64,000 nucleotides of DNA from Dactylococcopsis salina PCC 8305 (GTDB lineage: Bacteria; Cyanobacteriota; Cyanobacteriia; Cyanobacteriales; Rubidibacteraceae), in NCBI RefSeq assembly GCF_000317615.1, contig NC_019780.1, forward strand, positions 868,001-932,000. The letters run 5' to 3'. The translations under genes were made by a program, and so were the position numbers. Under the pieces are notes generated by a model. The model saw nothing but the letters and a program-made list of their open reading frames with translations, searched no databases and was not told the DNA's origin. Below are positions 8,373-17,482 of this stretch, piece by piece. The first letter of the stretch is position 1. The number at the start of each line of letters is the position of its first letter.

Positions 8373-9581
8373 TTAGTTTTTATGTTGAAACTTCCTGAAG
8401 TTCTTACTGCTACTCTTCCAACATATTCTCCTTTTTTCTTTCATGAAAGTAACGTATGCTTTGACAATATCTCCGCTTTGAAAGCCTTCAACAAATTTGT
8501 ATCTTGGAACATAACGCTTAGGAAAACCATGCTTGTCAGTTCTTACCATTTGACGTGAACCATGTCCTGTAGCCGTAATTAAAAGAGGCTTTTTGGTTTT
8601 AATTTTTAAGTTTTCAGGTGTTGATTTTCCGACACAACTAGCATCTAACCAGTGCGTTTTAGAAATACCTCTATGAGTTCGATTAAACTTAGTTAATCCT
8701 CCTGAACCAGTTTCTACTGGTAATCCTGTTTGTTGGAGACTTTCGTACAACTTCCAACAAGTGACATTAACAGCAGTTGCATCTGCTAAGGGTTTTTTAG
8801 TTTTAGATTGAATCCTTTTTAACAAGTTTGGTTTTCCAGATAAAAAATCTTCAATTTCTTGATTCCCTTTATCTTGATTACATTCGTGACAAGCTAAAGT
8901 TAAATTGCTAATTCGGTTAGTACCTCCTCTACTTTTTGGTTTAATGTGTTCAATCTCTAAAGGAACATCTTTGACAGCACAATAGGCACATTGACGACCC
9001 CATTTCTCTAACAAATACTCCCGAACTTCATAGCCTTGTAATTCACCTTGTTGATACTGGATTCCACTAATTTCAGGGTTTTCTAGTTTTGGTAAATCAA
9101 ACTTTACTAATTCTTGAGAGATTCCTGTTATTGGACAAAATTTAGCCAAACGATTCACCCAAGTCATAGTGTTTTCAACACGGGACTGAAGGCTAGGAGG
9201 TAGCCACCCTTCTGGGCGTTTGCGATTATTAAAACGAGGCTTACGATAACGAGTTTTTCGACTTCTACGAGTTCTACGAAGCTGTCTTCTTGATGTCAAA
9301 GCATCTCGAATTTGACTTCCTCGATGGGTTAATTCCGCACCCCATAAAACCTTATTATCTTGAAGAATAGCTAATCCTGTGGTTTTAGAACCAGGGTCAA
9401 TCTTAAGTTGGTGATTATGAGTAACGCAATTTTGTACTTCCAAATCTTGCATGATAATAGTGAATGGGTAGCGGCGAAAGACTTTGGCTCGTCCTGCTTT
9501 CAAGAGCTTTCTAGCTTTAGCAGGGTGAGTGGGGTCTAAAGGTTGTTTGTTTTTATCTAATACGAAAACGAAATTGGACAT
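8373..9581 (-). CDS. iscB: IscB RNA-guided nuclease with a C-terminal frameshift
   Basis: IscB is the ancestor-like relative of Cas9: a RuvC nuclease split by an HNH domain and guided by omega RNA. Seen here: the N-terminal PLMP-like domain (PLDPTHPAKARKLLKAGRAK, residues 14-33), RuvC-I Asp62 in KIDPGSKTTGLAI, an arginine-rich bridge helix (98-117), RuvC-II Glu157, HNH with C198/C201, EHIKPKSRGG at 211-220 and C231/C234, and RuvC-III His310/Asp313. After residue 383 the frame is wrong. A one-base shift in the A6 run (8432-8437) restores the family's C-terminus (GEYVGRVAVRTSGSFN and onward to FAYAN), which ends at TAA 8294-8296. The catalytic core is intact but the target-motif-binding tail is lost unless the ribosome slips. 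Confidence 0.9.
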   Translation of the reverse strand: MSNFVFVLDKNKQPLDPTHPAKARKLLKAGRAKVFRRYPFTIIMQDLEVQNCVTHNHQLKIDPGSKTTGLAILQDNKVLWGAELTHRGSQIRDALTSRRQLRRTRRSRKTRYRKPRFNNRKRPEGWLPPSLQSRVENTMTWVNRLAKFCPITGISQELVKFDLPKLENPEISGIQYQQGELQGYEVREYLLEKWGRQCAYCAVKDVPLEIEHIKPKSRGGTNRISNLTLACHECNQDKGNQEIEDFLSGKPNLLKRIQSKTKKPLADATAVNVTCWKLYESLQQTGLPVETGSGGLTKFNRTHRGISKTHWLDASCVGKSTPENLKIKTKKPLLITATGHGSRQMVRTDKHGFPKRYVPRYKFVEGFQSGDIVKAYVTFMKEKRRICWKSSSKNFRKFQHKN

Positions 9582-9589
9582 GATAATAA

Positions 9590-9895
9590 ATAAACTCCGA
9601 CGAATCGGGTAAGGTTTGCTTCGCCAAGGTTTCTAAAGTTTGTCACGCTAACCGCACTTTCTTAACCCGTTTAGGAATGTTTAACGGTTAACCACAGAGC
9701 AGGGAACTAGCACGTATTCCGAGGTGTGATGGCTTTAGAAACGTAGCCCTGAGCGAAGTCGAAGGGCTTAGGCTGGTCAACTTGTGGACTCCAAGAAGCC
9801 CCCGTTATAACCCCCCAAGAGGTTTAACGGTGAGTCGTTGACCCTTGTTTCGTAACTGGTACATCGTCAAACCATCACAAACTCCCCGACGGTAA
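9590..9895 (-). ncRNA. HEARO / IscB omega RNA
   Basis: The 340 nt upstream of iscB hold the conserved blocks of HEARO RNA (HNH endonuclease-associated RNA and ORF). Read on the minus strand these include GGTTTGACGATGTACCAG, CTCACCGTTAAACCTCTTGG, GGGGGTTATAACGGGGGC, GGAGTCCACAAGTTGACC, a CCCTTCGACTTCGCTCAGGG stem, and near the ORF AACCTTGGCGAAGCAAACC. Such RNAs guide IscB; the guide is at the 5' end, so it would come from sequence just beyond about 9895, in the promoter region of the 698-aa gene. Ends are approximate. Confidence 0.85.
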
Positions 9896-9929
9896 CTGAT
9901 AAGTTATAAAAGAGAGCAAATAATTAACT

Positions 9930-12026
9930 ATGACTGATACACCGTTTATTAAATACTCGATTCTAGTGGGAAAATACTTGTTGGATCAAGATTCCCTGAA
10001 GGACACCACCCCGATTAAATATCTCTTAGATTTTATCAAAAAAGATATTCTCGTTGCTTATGCTACCGAAAAGCTAGAGATTAAAAAGCTCCCGAAAAAG
10101 ACGAAAAAAGAGGAAGTAGTTTCTCTGGTGGCTGAGTCAGCAACTCATCCACAATTATTAGAGATTTTCCAAGATAATGCTGTTTTTTTTGGATTACATC
10201 CGATTCAGTTAGAAGAAATTTTAGGATGTTCTAAAACTGAGCGCAAACGATGGACAGAAGAGGATCGTTTACCGATTTTGCACTATGAAGAATTTAAGTA
10301 TGGGAAATATCCTGTTTATGATTTTCTGAAAACGATCGCACGGCTGGATCAAGTTTCAATGTGGCGAGAAGAACATGAAAATAAGAAGGCTCAACGCCGA
10401 AAACAAGTCGCCCAAACTGCGAAAGAAACACGCCAAAAACGGGCGCAGGAGCGACAAGAAAAATTAAATTACTTACAGACTGCTAAACAACGTTGGGGTG
10501 AATTTTCGGAAGTCTTTGAATTAGCTTATTGGGCGGTTATTGCTCATCAATTGTCGGATTTTTATCGAGAAAAAATAAGACGAGCGAAGAGTAAAGGGGA
10601 GGAATATTCCAGAATTGCAGAGGAATTAGACAACTTGAAAGCCAGCGCGATCGAAGTGATTTCTAAGTCGCAATTAACGACACTGAATTTTAGTTTTAAT
10701 TGTGATTATCCTCCTGATGTAGTTTGGAGTCAATCGGGTTGGATGCCTTATTTTGAAGCTAAAAAAGGAAAGCATGACTTAACAGGATTTTATATTTGTG
10801 AGTTAAATTTATCGACAATTTCTGAACGAGCTTTATTTATTATTTCTAGTGGAGAGCGCGAGCGTTATGATTTTCCAGACTGTGAAGATTTAGTTGTGAA
10901 AGAAATGGAGGATATTCAATCGGATTGTATTTTCTGGCGTGAAGAAACAGCAATTACAGAAGGAGACTTATTTACACCGAAACAAGTTAAACAAGCCATT
11001 AATCGCAGCTTAAATCATCAAACTATAGAAGAAATACGAGAGAATGGAAATAAGAAGTTTTTAGAATTATCTCACGCCGCGAAGCTCGATCGAGCAGAAA
11101 TTTTAGAAGAACAACGCCAGAATGCTTTCTTATTTCGTGAACAATTTAAGCAAAAATTGCAATCGAGAAAAACCACATGGCTGAGACATTCTCCTCAAAA
11201 CTTTACTTACTTTGAATTAGCAGAATTAACGCGCTGGGTTTCACGAGCCGCCAAAAGTTTACAACAACATGATTTATCACAACTTGCCGATAAATTTTAT
11301 CACTTAAAAAACCGCGCGATCGGCATTTTAAACACTTGTCCTCTCGCCAAATTAAACTTTTATCGTCCTGAATCTCCCGATTATGGTTATTATGACTATT
11401 ATCGTGATCAATTCATAGCAGAAATCAAAGACTATTATTCCTTATTTTCCACAGAGATTATTGTTCCGAATTCCAGTGATCCTGATGATTGTTTCCAGTT
11501 TCATACTCCCTACCCAATGGGAAAAAATCTCTTCCCTTCAATTGGAGAATTAGAACAAGTAAATCATCTTGAACAAGAAGGAAGATTTCGTTTTGGTCAT
11601 CCTCTTACTGAATTAGAACTTTTAATATTTAATCCTCAACAAATTGAAGACCAGATATTAGAATTAATCCAACAATTTGATGCTAAAGAAATTGATGAGC
11701 GTCGTCAGCAAAGATTTCGTGAAATTGCCGAAGCAACTCGCCAAAAGCGTCAACGAATTAAAGAATTGGAAGCAATGGAAATCTTTTTAATTGAAAACGA
11801 AGAAGAAGCATCGATCGCGTATTTTTACCAAATTACTAAAGAATTAGGTTTAAGTAAATCGAAAGCCATAAGCTGGATCAGAAAACAACTGAAATCGATC
11901 GCAACCTGTTCAGAAACCTTAAAAAACTATCCCGAATTTTCTGCCAAATATTTTCACCAGGCTTGTAAAAGAAAATGGAGTAACAACGCTCTAAAAAGTA
12001 AGATTAAGAAAATAGAGCGATCGTAG
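9930..12026 (+). CDS. Large charged protein of unknown function with an internal duplication
   Basis: I do not recognise this 698-aa protein. A possible DNA-binding segment is ILGCSKTERKRWTEEDRLPI (about residues 97-116), which has the look of a MerR/excisionase-like wing. An Arg/Lys/Gln-rich helix (about 153-182) leads into domain A (FELAYWAVIAHQLSDFYREK ... ELDNLKASAIEVISKSQLTTLNF). Domain B (about 424-485: FELAELTRWVSRAAKSLQQH ... FYHLKNRAIGILNTCPLAKLNFY) repeats the same pattern, and a second basic helix REIAEATRQKRQRIKELEAM follows it. There is no signal peptide or membrane span. It starts at ATG 9930 and is head-to-head with the IscB element, in AT-rich DNA, suggesting accessory DNA. 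Confidence 0.75.
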   Translation: MTDTPFIKYSILVGKYLLDQDSLKDTTPIKYLLDFIKKDILVAYATEKLEIKKLPKKTKKEEVVSLVAESATHPQLLEIFQDNAVFFGLHPIQLEEILGCSKTERKRWTEEDRLPILHYEEFKYGKYPVYDFLKTIARLDQVSMWREEHENKKAQRRKQVAQTAKETRQKRAQERQEKLNYLQTAKQRWGEFSEVFELAYWAVIAHQLSDFYREKIRRAKSKGEEYSRIAEELDNLKASAIEVISKSQLTTLNFSFNCDYPPDVVWSQSGWMPYFEAKKGKHDLTGFYICELNLSTISERALFIISSGERERYDFPDCEDLVVKEMEDIQSDCIFWREETAITEGDLFTPKQVKQAINRSLNHQTIEEIRENGNKKFLELSHAAKLDRAEILEEQRQNAFLFREQFKQKLQSRKTTWLRHSPQNFTYFELAELTRWVSRAAKSLQQHDLSQLADKFYHLKNRAIGILNTCPLAKLNFYRPESPDYGYYDYYRDQFIAEIKDYYSLFSTEIIVPNSSDPDDCFQFHTPYPMGKNLFPSIGELEQVNHLEQEGRFRFGHPLTELELLIFNPQQIEDQILELIQQFDAKEIDERRQQRFREIAEATRQKRQRIKELEAMEIFLIENEEEASIAYFYQITKELGLSKSKAISWIRKQLKSIATCSETLKNYPEFSAKYFHQACKRKWSNNALKSKIKKIERS

Positions 12027-12029
12027 TAG

Positions 12030-12207
12030 ATCGTAGGTTGGGTGAAGCGAAAGCGTAACCCAACACCAAAAGATCGTAGGTTCGGTGAAACGAAAGCGTA
12101 ACCCAACACCAGATCGTAGGTTGGGTGAAGCGAAAGCGTAACCCAACACCACATCGTAGAAAGCGTAACCCAACACCAAAAGTAACCCAACACCAAAAGT
12201 AACCCAA
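12030..12207. repeat. Tandem GTAGGTTGGGTGAAGCGAAAGCGTAACCCAACACC repeat (about 44 bp)
   Basis: Three near-complete units begin at about 12031, 12075 and 12117, then decay into shortened pieces (AAAGCGTAACCCAACACC, AAAAGTAACCCAACACC) up to 12207. The first follows the stop of the 698-aa gene by only a few bases. Each unit is an imperfect inverted repeat (GTTGGGT...ACCCAAC). This is the tandemly amplified form of the dispersed family found throughout the window. Confidence 0.88.
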
Positions 12208-12264
12208 CAAACTCTTTTTAAAAAAGATGGCGAAAATATGATGTAAACTGACCTTTTGAAAGTG

Positions 12265-12368
12265 ATACCATTTTCAAAAAGTGGTGTTACAGTTTATCCC
12301 CCCTAACCCCCCTTTGAAAGGGGGGAATAATAAGTTGGTATGTAGCGCCAATTATTCACGCATGGTAT
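12265..12368. mobile_element. 104-bp MITE-like element, copy 1
   Basis: The element begins ATACCATTTT and ends CACGCATGGTAT, so its termini are inverted (ATACCAT/ATGGTAT). Inside is the CCCCCCTAACCCCCCTTTGAAAGGGGGG hairpin in interrupted form. A second element of exactly the same length and with the same ends lies at 35324-35427. It encodes nothing and could be moved only in trans. It separates the 698-aa gene from cobA and its right end is 16 nt before the cobA start, so it may carry the cobA promoter. Confidence 0.6.
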
Positions 12369-12383
12369 GATTTTAAAATCTCT

Positions 12384-13097
12384 ATGAAAGTTTATCTTAT
12401 CGGCGCTGGTTTAGGAAATAGCCAATATCTCACGCAACAAGCAAAAGACTTATTAAATGAAGCTAACATTTTAATTTATGACGCTTTAGTTGATGAGAGC
12501 ATTTTAAATCTAGTTCCGACAAAATGCCGACAAATTTATGTGGGAAAACGAGGGGGAGAACCCAGTACACCGCAAACCGAAATCAATCGCCTCCTTGTTC
12601 ATTATGCACAAAAAAATCAAACAGTTATTCGCCTAAAAAACGGTGATCCGTTTATCTTTGGTCGCGCTAGAGAAGAAATAGAAGCCTTAAAAAAAGCAAA
12701 TTGTAAAGTCGAGATTATCCCAGGCTTATCTTCAGCAATTACCGCGCCATTACTAGCAGGGATTCCTTTAACAGATAAACTTTTAAGTCGTAGTTTTAGC
12801 GTCATTACCGCACACGAACCTGATCAATTAGACTGGAACGCATTAGCAAGAATTGACACAATTGTTATTTTAATGGGAGGACGTAACTTAAACCTTATTG
12901 TTAAAAAATTAACGAGAGAAGGAAAACCATTATCTTGTCCAATTGCGATTATAAAATCAGCAGGAACAGAAGAACAAAAAGTTTGGGTAAGCACATTAGA
13001 AACAATTGTTGAAACCACCCAAAATATGAAACTTTCTCCCAGTATTATGGTAATCGGAGAAGTCGTAAATCTCAGAATGGTATCAAATCTGAATTGA
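12384..13097 (+). CDS. cobA: Uroporphyrinogen-III C-methyltransferase (SUMT)
   Basis: The enzyme adds two methyl groups from S-adenosylmethionine to uroporphyrinogen III, giving precorrin-2 for siroheme and cobalamin. The 237-aa protein shows the family signatures: VYLIGAGLGNSQYLT at the start, a YDALVDESILNLVP segment, VGKRGGEPSTPQTEIN, VIRLKNGDPFIFGRA and EIIPGLSSAITAPLLAGIPL. It starts with ATG 12384. The 3' third (from 12894) is duplicated downstream at 13123-13315. It is not in an operon. Confidence 0.95.
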   Translation: MKVYLIGAGLGNSQYLTQQAKDLLNEANILIYDALVDESILNLVPTKCRQIYVGKRGGEPSTPQTEINRLLVHYAQKNQTVIRLKNGDPFIFGRAREEIEALKKANCKVEIIPGLSSAITAPLLAGIPLTDKLLSRSFSVITAHEPDQLDWNALARIDTIVILMGGRNLNLIVKKLTREGKPLSCPIAIIKSAGTEEQKVWVSTLETIVETTQNMKLSPSIMVIGEVVNLRMVSNLN

Positions 13098-13099
13098 TC

Positions 13100-13353
13100 G
13101 TAGGGTTTGCCTTGCCCACCTACTTATTGTTAAAAAATTAACGACAGAAGGAAAACCATTATCTTGTCCAATTGCGATTATAAAATCAGCAGGAACAGAA
13201 GAACAAAAAGTTTGGGTAAGCACATTAGAAAAAATCGTTGAAACCACCCAAAATATGAAACTTTCTGCCAGCGTTATGGTAATCGGAGAAGTCGTAAATC
13301 TCAGAATGGTATAAAATCCAAATTGACGGTAAGGTGGGCAAGGCAAACCCTAC
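13100..13353. repeat. Inverted-repeat pair bracketing a cobA fragment
   Basis: GTAGGGTTTGCCTTGCCCACC (13100-13120) and GGTGGGCAAGGCAAACCCTAC (13333-13353) are inverted copies of each other, with one extra A near the inner border of the right arm. Between them lies the duplicated 3' end of cobA. The arrangement looks like a composite unit in which repeat copies flank captured DNA. Confidence 0.75.
13123..13315 (+). pseudogene. Duplicated 3' fragment of cobA
   Basis: This stretch repeats 12894-13089 of cobA (offset about 229 bp) with only a few substitutions, for example GAGAGAAGG against GACAGAAGG and CCCAGTATTATGG against GCCAGCGTTATGG. It lacks a start and the substrate-binding N-terminal two thirds, so it cannot encode a working methyltransferase. 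Confidence 0.85.
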
Positions 13354-13403
13354 TTTTGAAAGGGGGGAAAATGGAGGAAACGTAAACCAATATCAATATC
13401 TCA

Positions 13404-14075
13404 TCATAAACTTAATTGTGAAACTGCAATATTTCCAGAAAAACAAACATCAACATCAGTTCCTTTTGTGCGCTGTCTTTTTCCATATTCTCCTTGATAG
13501 TGATAACGTTCTCCATCAAAAAAATAATCCACTGGTAAAGGTTGTGTTCCTCCCTCACAAAAAACAATCTCAGGTTCATCAGTCTCTGATTCTAAATGGG
13601 GTAGATTAACATTCCAATAACAACCAGAAGGTAAAGAAATTGAAAATAAGGTTTCTAAAACTTTAGTCGTCCAACGCGATGCAATTGTCCAATCTATCTC
13701 TAAAGGATACTTACGCCAATGGGAAATTGCAATTCCTTTTCTCCCTAATAAAACCGCCTCTCGTACCGCAGCAACTGTTCCAGAAATATAAACATCAGCG
13801 CCTAAATTACCGCCAGCATTAATCCCAGAAATCACCCATTCCGTATCAGGAAATAGTTGAGTAATTGCTAATCTGACACAATCGGCGGGTGTGCCATCTA
13901 CACTATAAATTTTTGAAGAATGTTGTTGCAACTTTAAGCCCCGTTTCGTCGTCACCTGATGACCACAACCAGAAAGTTCTGTTTCTGGGGCGATAATAAC
14001 ACCTTGGTCTTCAATTGCAGCTTGTAACGCTTTAATTCCCTGGGCTTTAAATCCGTCGTCGTTGGTTAAAATCAT
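13404..14075 (-). CDS. surE: 5'/3'-nucleotidase SurE
   Basis: SurE is a metal-dependent phosphatase of nucleoside monophosphates. The active-site blocks are visible: the N-terminal MILTNDDGF metal site (Asp-Asp), the PETELSGCGHQ segment, VDGTPADCVRLA, and SGINAGGNLGADVYISGTVA with the metal-binding Asn. At 223 aa it is near the short end of the family. It starts at ATG 14073-14075. It is divergent from the SIMPL gene with only 41 nt between the starts, and its stop faces the cobA fragment. Confidence 0.95.
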   Translation of the reverse strand: MILTNDDGFKAQGIKALQAAIEDQGVIIAPETELSGCGHQVTTKRGLKLQQHSSKIYSVDGTPADCVRLAITQLFPDTEWVISGINAGGNLGADVYISGTVAAVREAVLLGRKGIAISHWRKYPLEIDWTIASRWTTKVLETLFSISLPSGCYWNVNLPHLESETDEPEIVFCEGGTQPLPVDYFFDGERYHYQGEYGKRQRTKGTDVDVCFSGNIAVSQLSL

Positions 14076-14116
14076 GTTGTTAGTTTTGATAATTATTAGG
14101 AGGGAAAAGAATTAAA

Positions 14117-14869
14117 ATGAATCGCTTCTTTCAAAAAAATTTATGGCAAGGGATCAGTTTAGTTGTCCTCAGTAGTTTAATTTTACTGTTAGGATGGAAC
14201 GGGTTTGATCGCAGTTCTACCGCTTTCGCTCAAGATTCATCAGCGCCAACTTTGACCGTTACAGGTAAAGGAAGTGAATCGATCGAAACGACTTTAACAG
14301 AAGTTCGACTGGGTGTCGAAGTTGAGGGAAAAACTGCTAGGGAAGTCCAAGAAGAATCTGCTCAACGTTCCACCGCCGTGGTAGAATTACTTCGATCGCG
14401 CGACGTTCAAAATCTAGAAACCACTGGCATCCGTTTACAACCGCAATACGATTATAATGACGGAACAAGAAGATTAAAAGGGTATCAAGCAATCAATTTA
14501 GTCACTTTTCGAGTGATCACAGAAGAAATCGGAAACTTACTAGATGCAGCCGTCAACGTCGGTGCAACTCGCATTGATTCTGTGACCTTTACCGCCACTG
14601 ACAGCGCGATCGAACAGGCACAAAAACAGGCGCTGCGGACAGCAACTCGCAACGCTAAAGCCCAAGCTGATGCGGTTTTAGAAACTCTCAACCTTCGTTC
14701 CCAATCTGTGATCAATATCCAAATTGATGGCGCAAACGCCCCTGTTTCCCCACGTTCGCAGTCACTTCGGACAAGAGGAGATATGGCAGCCAGTAGCGCA
14801 CCAAGTTCCCCTGTTGTCGGCGGTGAACAAGAAATTGAAGCTCAAGTCACCCTTCAAATCCGATATTAA
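14117..14869 (+). CDS. SIMPL (DUF541) domain periplasmic protein
   Basis: The 250-aa protein has an N-terminal signal/anchor (ISLVVLSSLILLLGW, then AFAQD) followed by a SIMPL domain that starts LTVTGKGSESIETTLTEVRL. It contains the characteristic YDYNDGTRRLKGYQAIN segment and alternating beta strands, ending in a VTLQIRY strand. SIMPL proteins are exported and form large assemblies; the cellular role is poorly known. AGGAGG at 14099-14104 precedes the ATG by 12 nt. The gene ends 1 nt before the 3' end of a convergent tRNA gene. Confidence 0.88.
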   Translation: MNRFFQKNLWQGISLVVLSSLILLLGWNGFDRSSTAFAQDSSAPTLTVTGKGSESIETTLTEVRLGVEVEGKTAREVQEESAQRSTAVVELLRSRDVQNLETTGIRLQPQYDYNDGTRRLKGYQAINLVTFRVITEEIGNLLDAAVNVGATRIDSVTFTATDSAIEQAQKQALRTATRNAKAQADAVLETLNLRSQSVINIQIDGANAPVSPRSQSLRTRGDMAASSAPSSPVVGGEQEIEAQVTLQIRY

Positions 14870-14870
14870 A

Positions 14871-14944
14871 CAGGGTTGGCCAGGCTCGAACTGGCGACCT
14901 AGCGCTTAGGAGGCGCTCGCTCTATCCTACTGAGCTACAACCCT
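14871..14944 (-). tRNA. tRNA-Arg (anticodon CCU)
   Basis: On the minus strand a complete cloverleaf of 74 nt can be drawn: acceptor AGGGTTG/CAACCCT (7 bp), D arm GCTC...GAGC, anticodon stem AGCGC/GCGCT with loop CTCCTAA (anticodon CCT), and T arm GCCAG-TTCGAGC-CTGGC. The discriminator is G and CCA is not encoded. It reads AGG codons. Confidence 0.95.
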
Positions 14945-15040
14945 ACGCCCAATGGCACGACTATAATAGCAAGTCTGATGGGAATTTGGCTGTTTTTTAG
15001 AAAACCCTGTCCTATGATGTTCTGACGTTTGCGAAGCATC

Positions 15041-15158
15041 TATAATTTGGTGTTGGGTTTCGCTACCCTCCACCCAACCTACGTTTGATCATTCACTTTT
15101 ATAATTTGGTGTTGGGTTTCGCTACTCTCCACCCAACCTACGTTTGATCATTCACTTT
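15041..15158. repeat. Two 59-bp direct repeats reaching into the 3' end of purL
   Basis: The unit TATAATTTGGTGTTGGGTTT...GATCATTCACTTTT occurs at 15041-15099 and 15100-15158 with one difference (ACCCTCC/ACTCTCC). It contains the GTTGGGTTTCGC...ACCCAACCTAC family repeat. The second copy contains the purL stop codon (15148-15150), so the last residues of PurL are repeat-encoded. Confidence 0.9.
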
Positions 15159-17436
15159 TTAACTGTCGTGCGATCGCGTTTTCTGTCTCCTCTTGCATTG
15201 CTTCTAAACTCACCACCAAACAAGGATTAATCTTCAAATCTGAACCCGTTACCACACCCAACTGTTGCCAATTCTCTCCCAAATACTCTTTTAAAAACCC
15301 TTCCCATTGTTCTTGTTTTTCAGGAGAAATCGAAACCACAATCCGACTCGCCCCCTCTCCAAACAAACATTGATCCCAACGCTGATTGTCTCCCAGAGAA
15401 AGCGTCACCTCAACGCCCAAATTTCCCCCTAAACAACATTCCGCCAACGCCACAGCAATTCCCCCTTCCGCACAATCATGGGCAGAATTGATCCAGCCTT
15501 CTTTAATTCCCTCTCGACACACCCATTGCACCTGTTTTTCTAACGCAAAATCCAGATGAGGCGGTTTTCCTGCTACCGTCTGATGAACCGTCGCTAAATA
15601 CTCCGATCCCCCGAAAGTAACTGTATTGTTCCCTAAAAGATAAACGCGATCGCCCTGATTGCGCCAACCTTGTCCACAAACCCGACGCACATCCTCCACA
15701 ACTCCCACCATGCCAATAACAGGAGTCGGATAAATCGGTTGAGGATTCCCCTGTTGATCAAAGGTTTCGTTGTAGAGAGAGACATTTCCTCCTGTTACAG
15801 GGGTTTCTAACTCCCGACAAGCCGTCGCAATCCCTTCGCAGGCTTTTGCCAGTTGCCAATATCCCACCGCTTTCTCAGGGCTGCCAAAATTCAAATTATC
15901 TGTGAGCGCGATCGGTTCTGCTCCCACACAGCTTAAGTTTCTCGCCGCCTCAGCCACTGCCAATTTTGCCCCTTCATAAGGATCAAGATACACATAACGC
16001 CCATTACAATCTGTGGTCGCAGCCACTCCCTTATAAGTTTCTACCGATTCAGTTTGAGGGCGAACCCGAATCACTGCCGCATCTCCACCCCCTGGCAGTA
16101 AAACTGTATTATTTTGGACTTGATGATCATATTGGCGATAAACCCACGCTTTAGAAGCCAAAGAAGGAGTCGCCAACAATTGTAAGAGAATCTCTTGCCA
16201 TGCTCGATCGCTGATTCCTTTTTCATCACAATCAGGAAGTGACTTTACATTCCATTCCCAGGCAGTTTGAGCATATTCTGGCGGTTGCGATAAAATTTCC
16301 CGTTCATAGAGAGGGGTATTTTCTGCCAAAGCCGCCGCAGGAATTTCCGCCGCCACATTTCCCTCGTGTAAAATGCGAACGATCGGTTCTGTAATCACCT
16401 TTCCCGCAACCACTGCGTGTAACTCCCACTTGTGGAAAATATCAATTAACTCCTGTTCTCGTCCCTTTTCTGCCACAAATAACATCCGTTCTTGAGATTC
16501 CGACAGCAGATATTCATAAGCGGTCATTCCCGTTTCACGGTGAGGGATTTTGTCTAAATCCAGTTCAATGCCAACTCCCCCTTTTTCCGCCATTTCTGCT
16601 GTTGAACAGGTTAAACCCGCTGCTCCCATATCTTGCGCTGCGACTACCGCACCCGTTTTAAACGCTTCTAAACAGGCTTCGATCAAAGATTTTTCTAGAA
16701 ACGGATCACCCACTTGTACTGCGGGGCGATCGTCATCAGAATCCTCATTTAATTCCGCACTGGCAAAACTTGCTCCTCCCATCCCATCACGTCCAGTGGT
16801 CGAACCCACATAAAGAACAGGGTTTCCGATACCAGATGCTCCCGCTTTGACGATTTCTGGGGTTTCCATTAAGCCCAGCGCCATGGCATTAACCAGGGGA
16901 TTTCCCCCATAAGCAGAATCAAAATAGACTTCTCCGCCTACTGTTGGCACACCAACGCTATTCCCATAATGAGAGATGCCTTCCACCACTCCTGTAAAAA
17001 TGCGACGGGTGCGAGGGTAATCTAATGTTCCAAATCGTAGTGAGTTAAGAATGGCGATCGGTCGCGCTCCCATAGTGAAAATATCTCTGAGAATCCCACC
17101 CACCCCAGTGGCAGCTCCTTGAAACGGCTCAATTGCCGAAGGATGGTTATGGGATTCAATCTTAAAAGCGAGATGTAATCCATCTCCTAAATCAATTACG
17201 CCAGCATTTTCTCCAGGTCCCACTAAAACTCGATCGCCGCTGGTGGGGAATTGTTTGAGTAAAGGACGAGAATTTTTATAACAACAATGTTCCGACCACA
17301 TCACCCCGAACATCCCTAACTCGGCTTTATTCGGATGTCTATTCAGTCTTTTGACGATTTCTTCGTATTCGTTGGGTTTAATGCTTTCTTGGGCGATTTC
17401 TTCTGGAGAAAAGGGTGCAGAGTTAAGCTCAGTCAT
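15148..17436 (-). CDS. purL: Phosphoribosylformylglycinamidine synthase subunit II (FGAM synthase)
   Basis: The enzyme converts FGAR to FGAM with ATP and glutamine-derived ammonia in purine synthesis, working with PurS and PurQ. The 762-aa small-type PurL has its hallmark segments: [66 protein letters not shown] and, in the C-terminal half, [11 protein letters not shown] and [14 protein letters not shown]. It starts at ATG 17434-17436. Its last codons and stop lie in a dispersed repeat, so the native C-terminus may have been slightly altered. nadC lies 46 nt upstream on the same strand, so the two may be cotranscribed. Confidence 0.97.
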   Translation of the reverse strand: MTELNSAPFSPEEIAQESIKPNEYEEIVKRLNRHPNKAELGMFGVMWSEHCCYKNSRPLLKQFPTSGDRVLVGPGENAGVIDLGDGLHLAFKIESHNHPSAIEPFQGAATGVGGILRDIFTMGARPIAILNSLRFGTLDYPRTRRIFTGVVEGISHYGNSVGVPTVGGEVYFDSAYGGNPLVNAMALGLMETPEIVKAGASGIGNPVLYVGSTTGRDGMGGASFASAELNEDSDDDRPAVQVGDPFLEKSLIEACLEAFKTGAVVAAQDMGAAGLTCSTAEMAEKGGVGIELDLDKIPHRETGMTAYEYLLSESQERMLFVAEKGREQELIDIFHKWELHAVVAGKVITEPIVRILHEGNVAAEIPAAALAENTPLYEREILSQPPEYAQTAWEWNVKSLPDCDEKGISDRAWQEILLQLLATPSLASKAWVYRQYDHQVQNNTVLLPGGGDAAVIRVRPQTESVETYKGVAATTDCNGRYVYLDPYEGAKLAVAEAARNLSCVGAEPIALTDNLNFGSPEKAVGYWQLAKACEGIATACRELETPVTGGNVSLYNETFDQQGNPQPIYPTPVIGMVGVVEDVRRVCGQGWRNQGDRVYLLGNNTVTFGGSEYLATVHQTVAGKPPHLDFALEKQVQWVCREGIKEGWINSAHDCAEGGIAVALAECCLGGNLGVEVTLSLGDNQRWDQCLFGEGASRIVVSISPEKQEQWEGFLKEYLGENWQQLGVVTGSDLKINPCLVVSLEAMQEETENAIARQLKSE

Positions 17437-17482
17437 GCTATTGATTAGGTTCTCATAACAAGATTGATTCTAACAGGAATTT

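Noticed and set aside
7508..12026. A phage or defence island
   Set aside because: Apart from the XRE gene and the IscB element, no integrase, capsid, restriction or CRISPR gene is visible; the 698-aa protein alone does not support the claim.
11954..12210. Reverse-strand frames rich in Cys-Trp-Val-Thr-Leu
   Set aside because: They translate the tandem GTAGGTTGGGT repeat.
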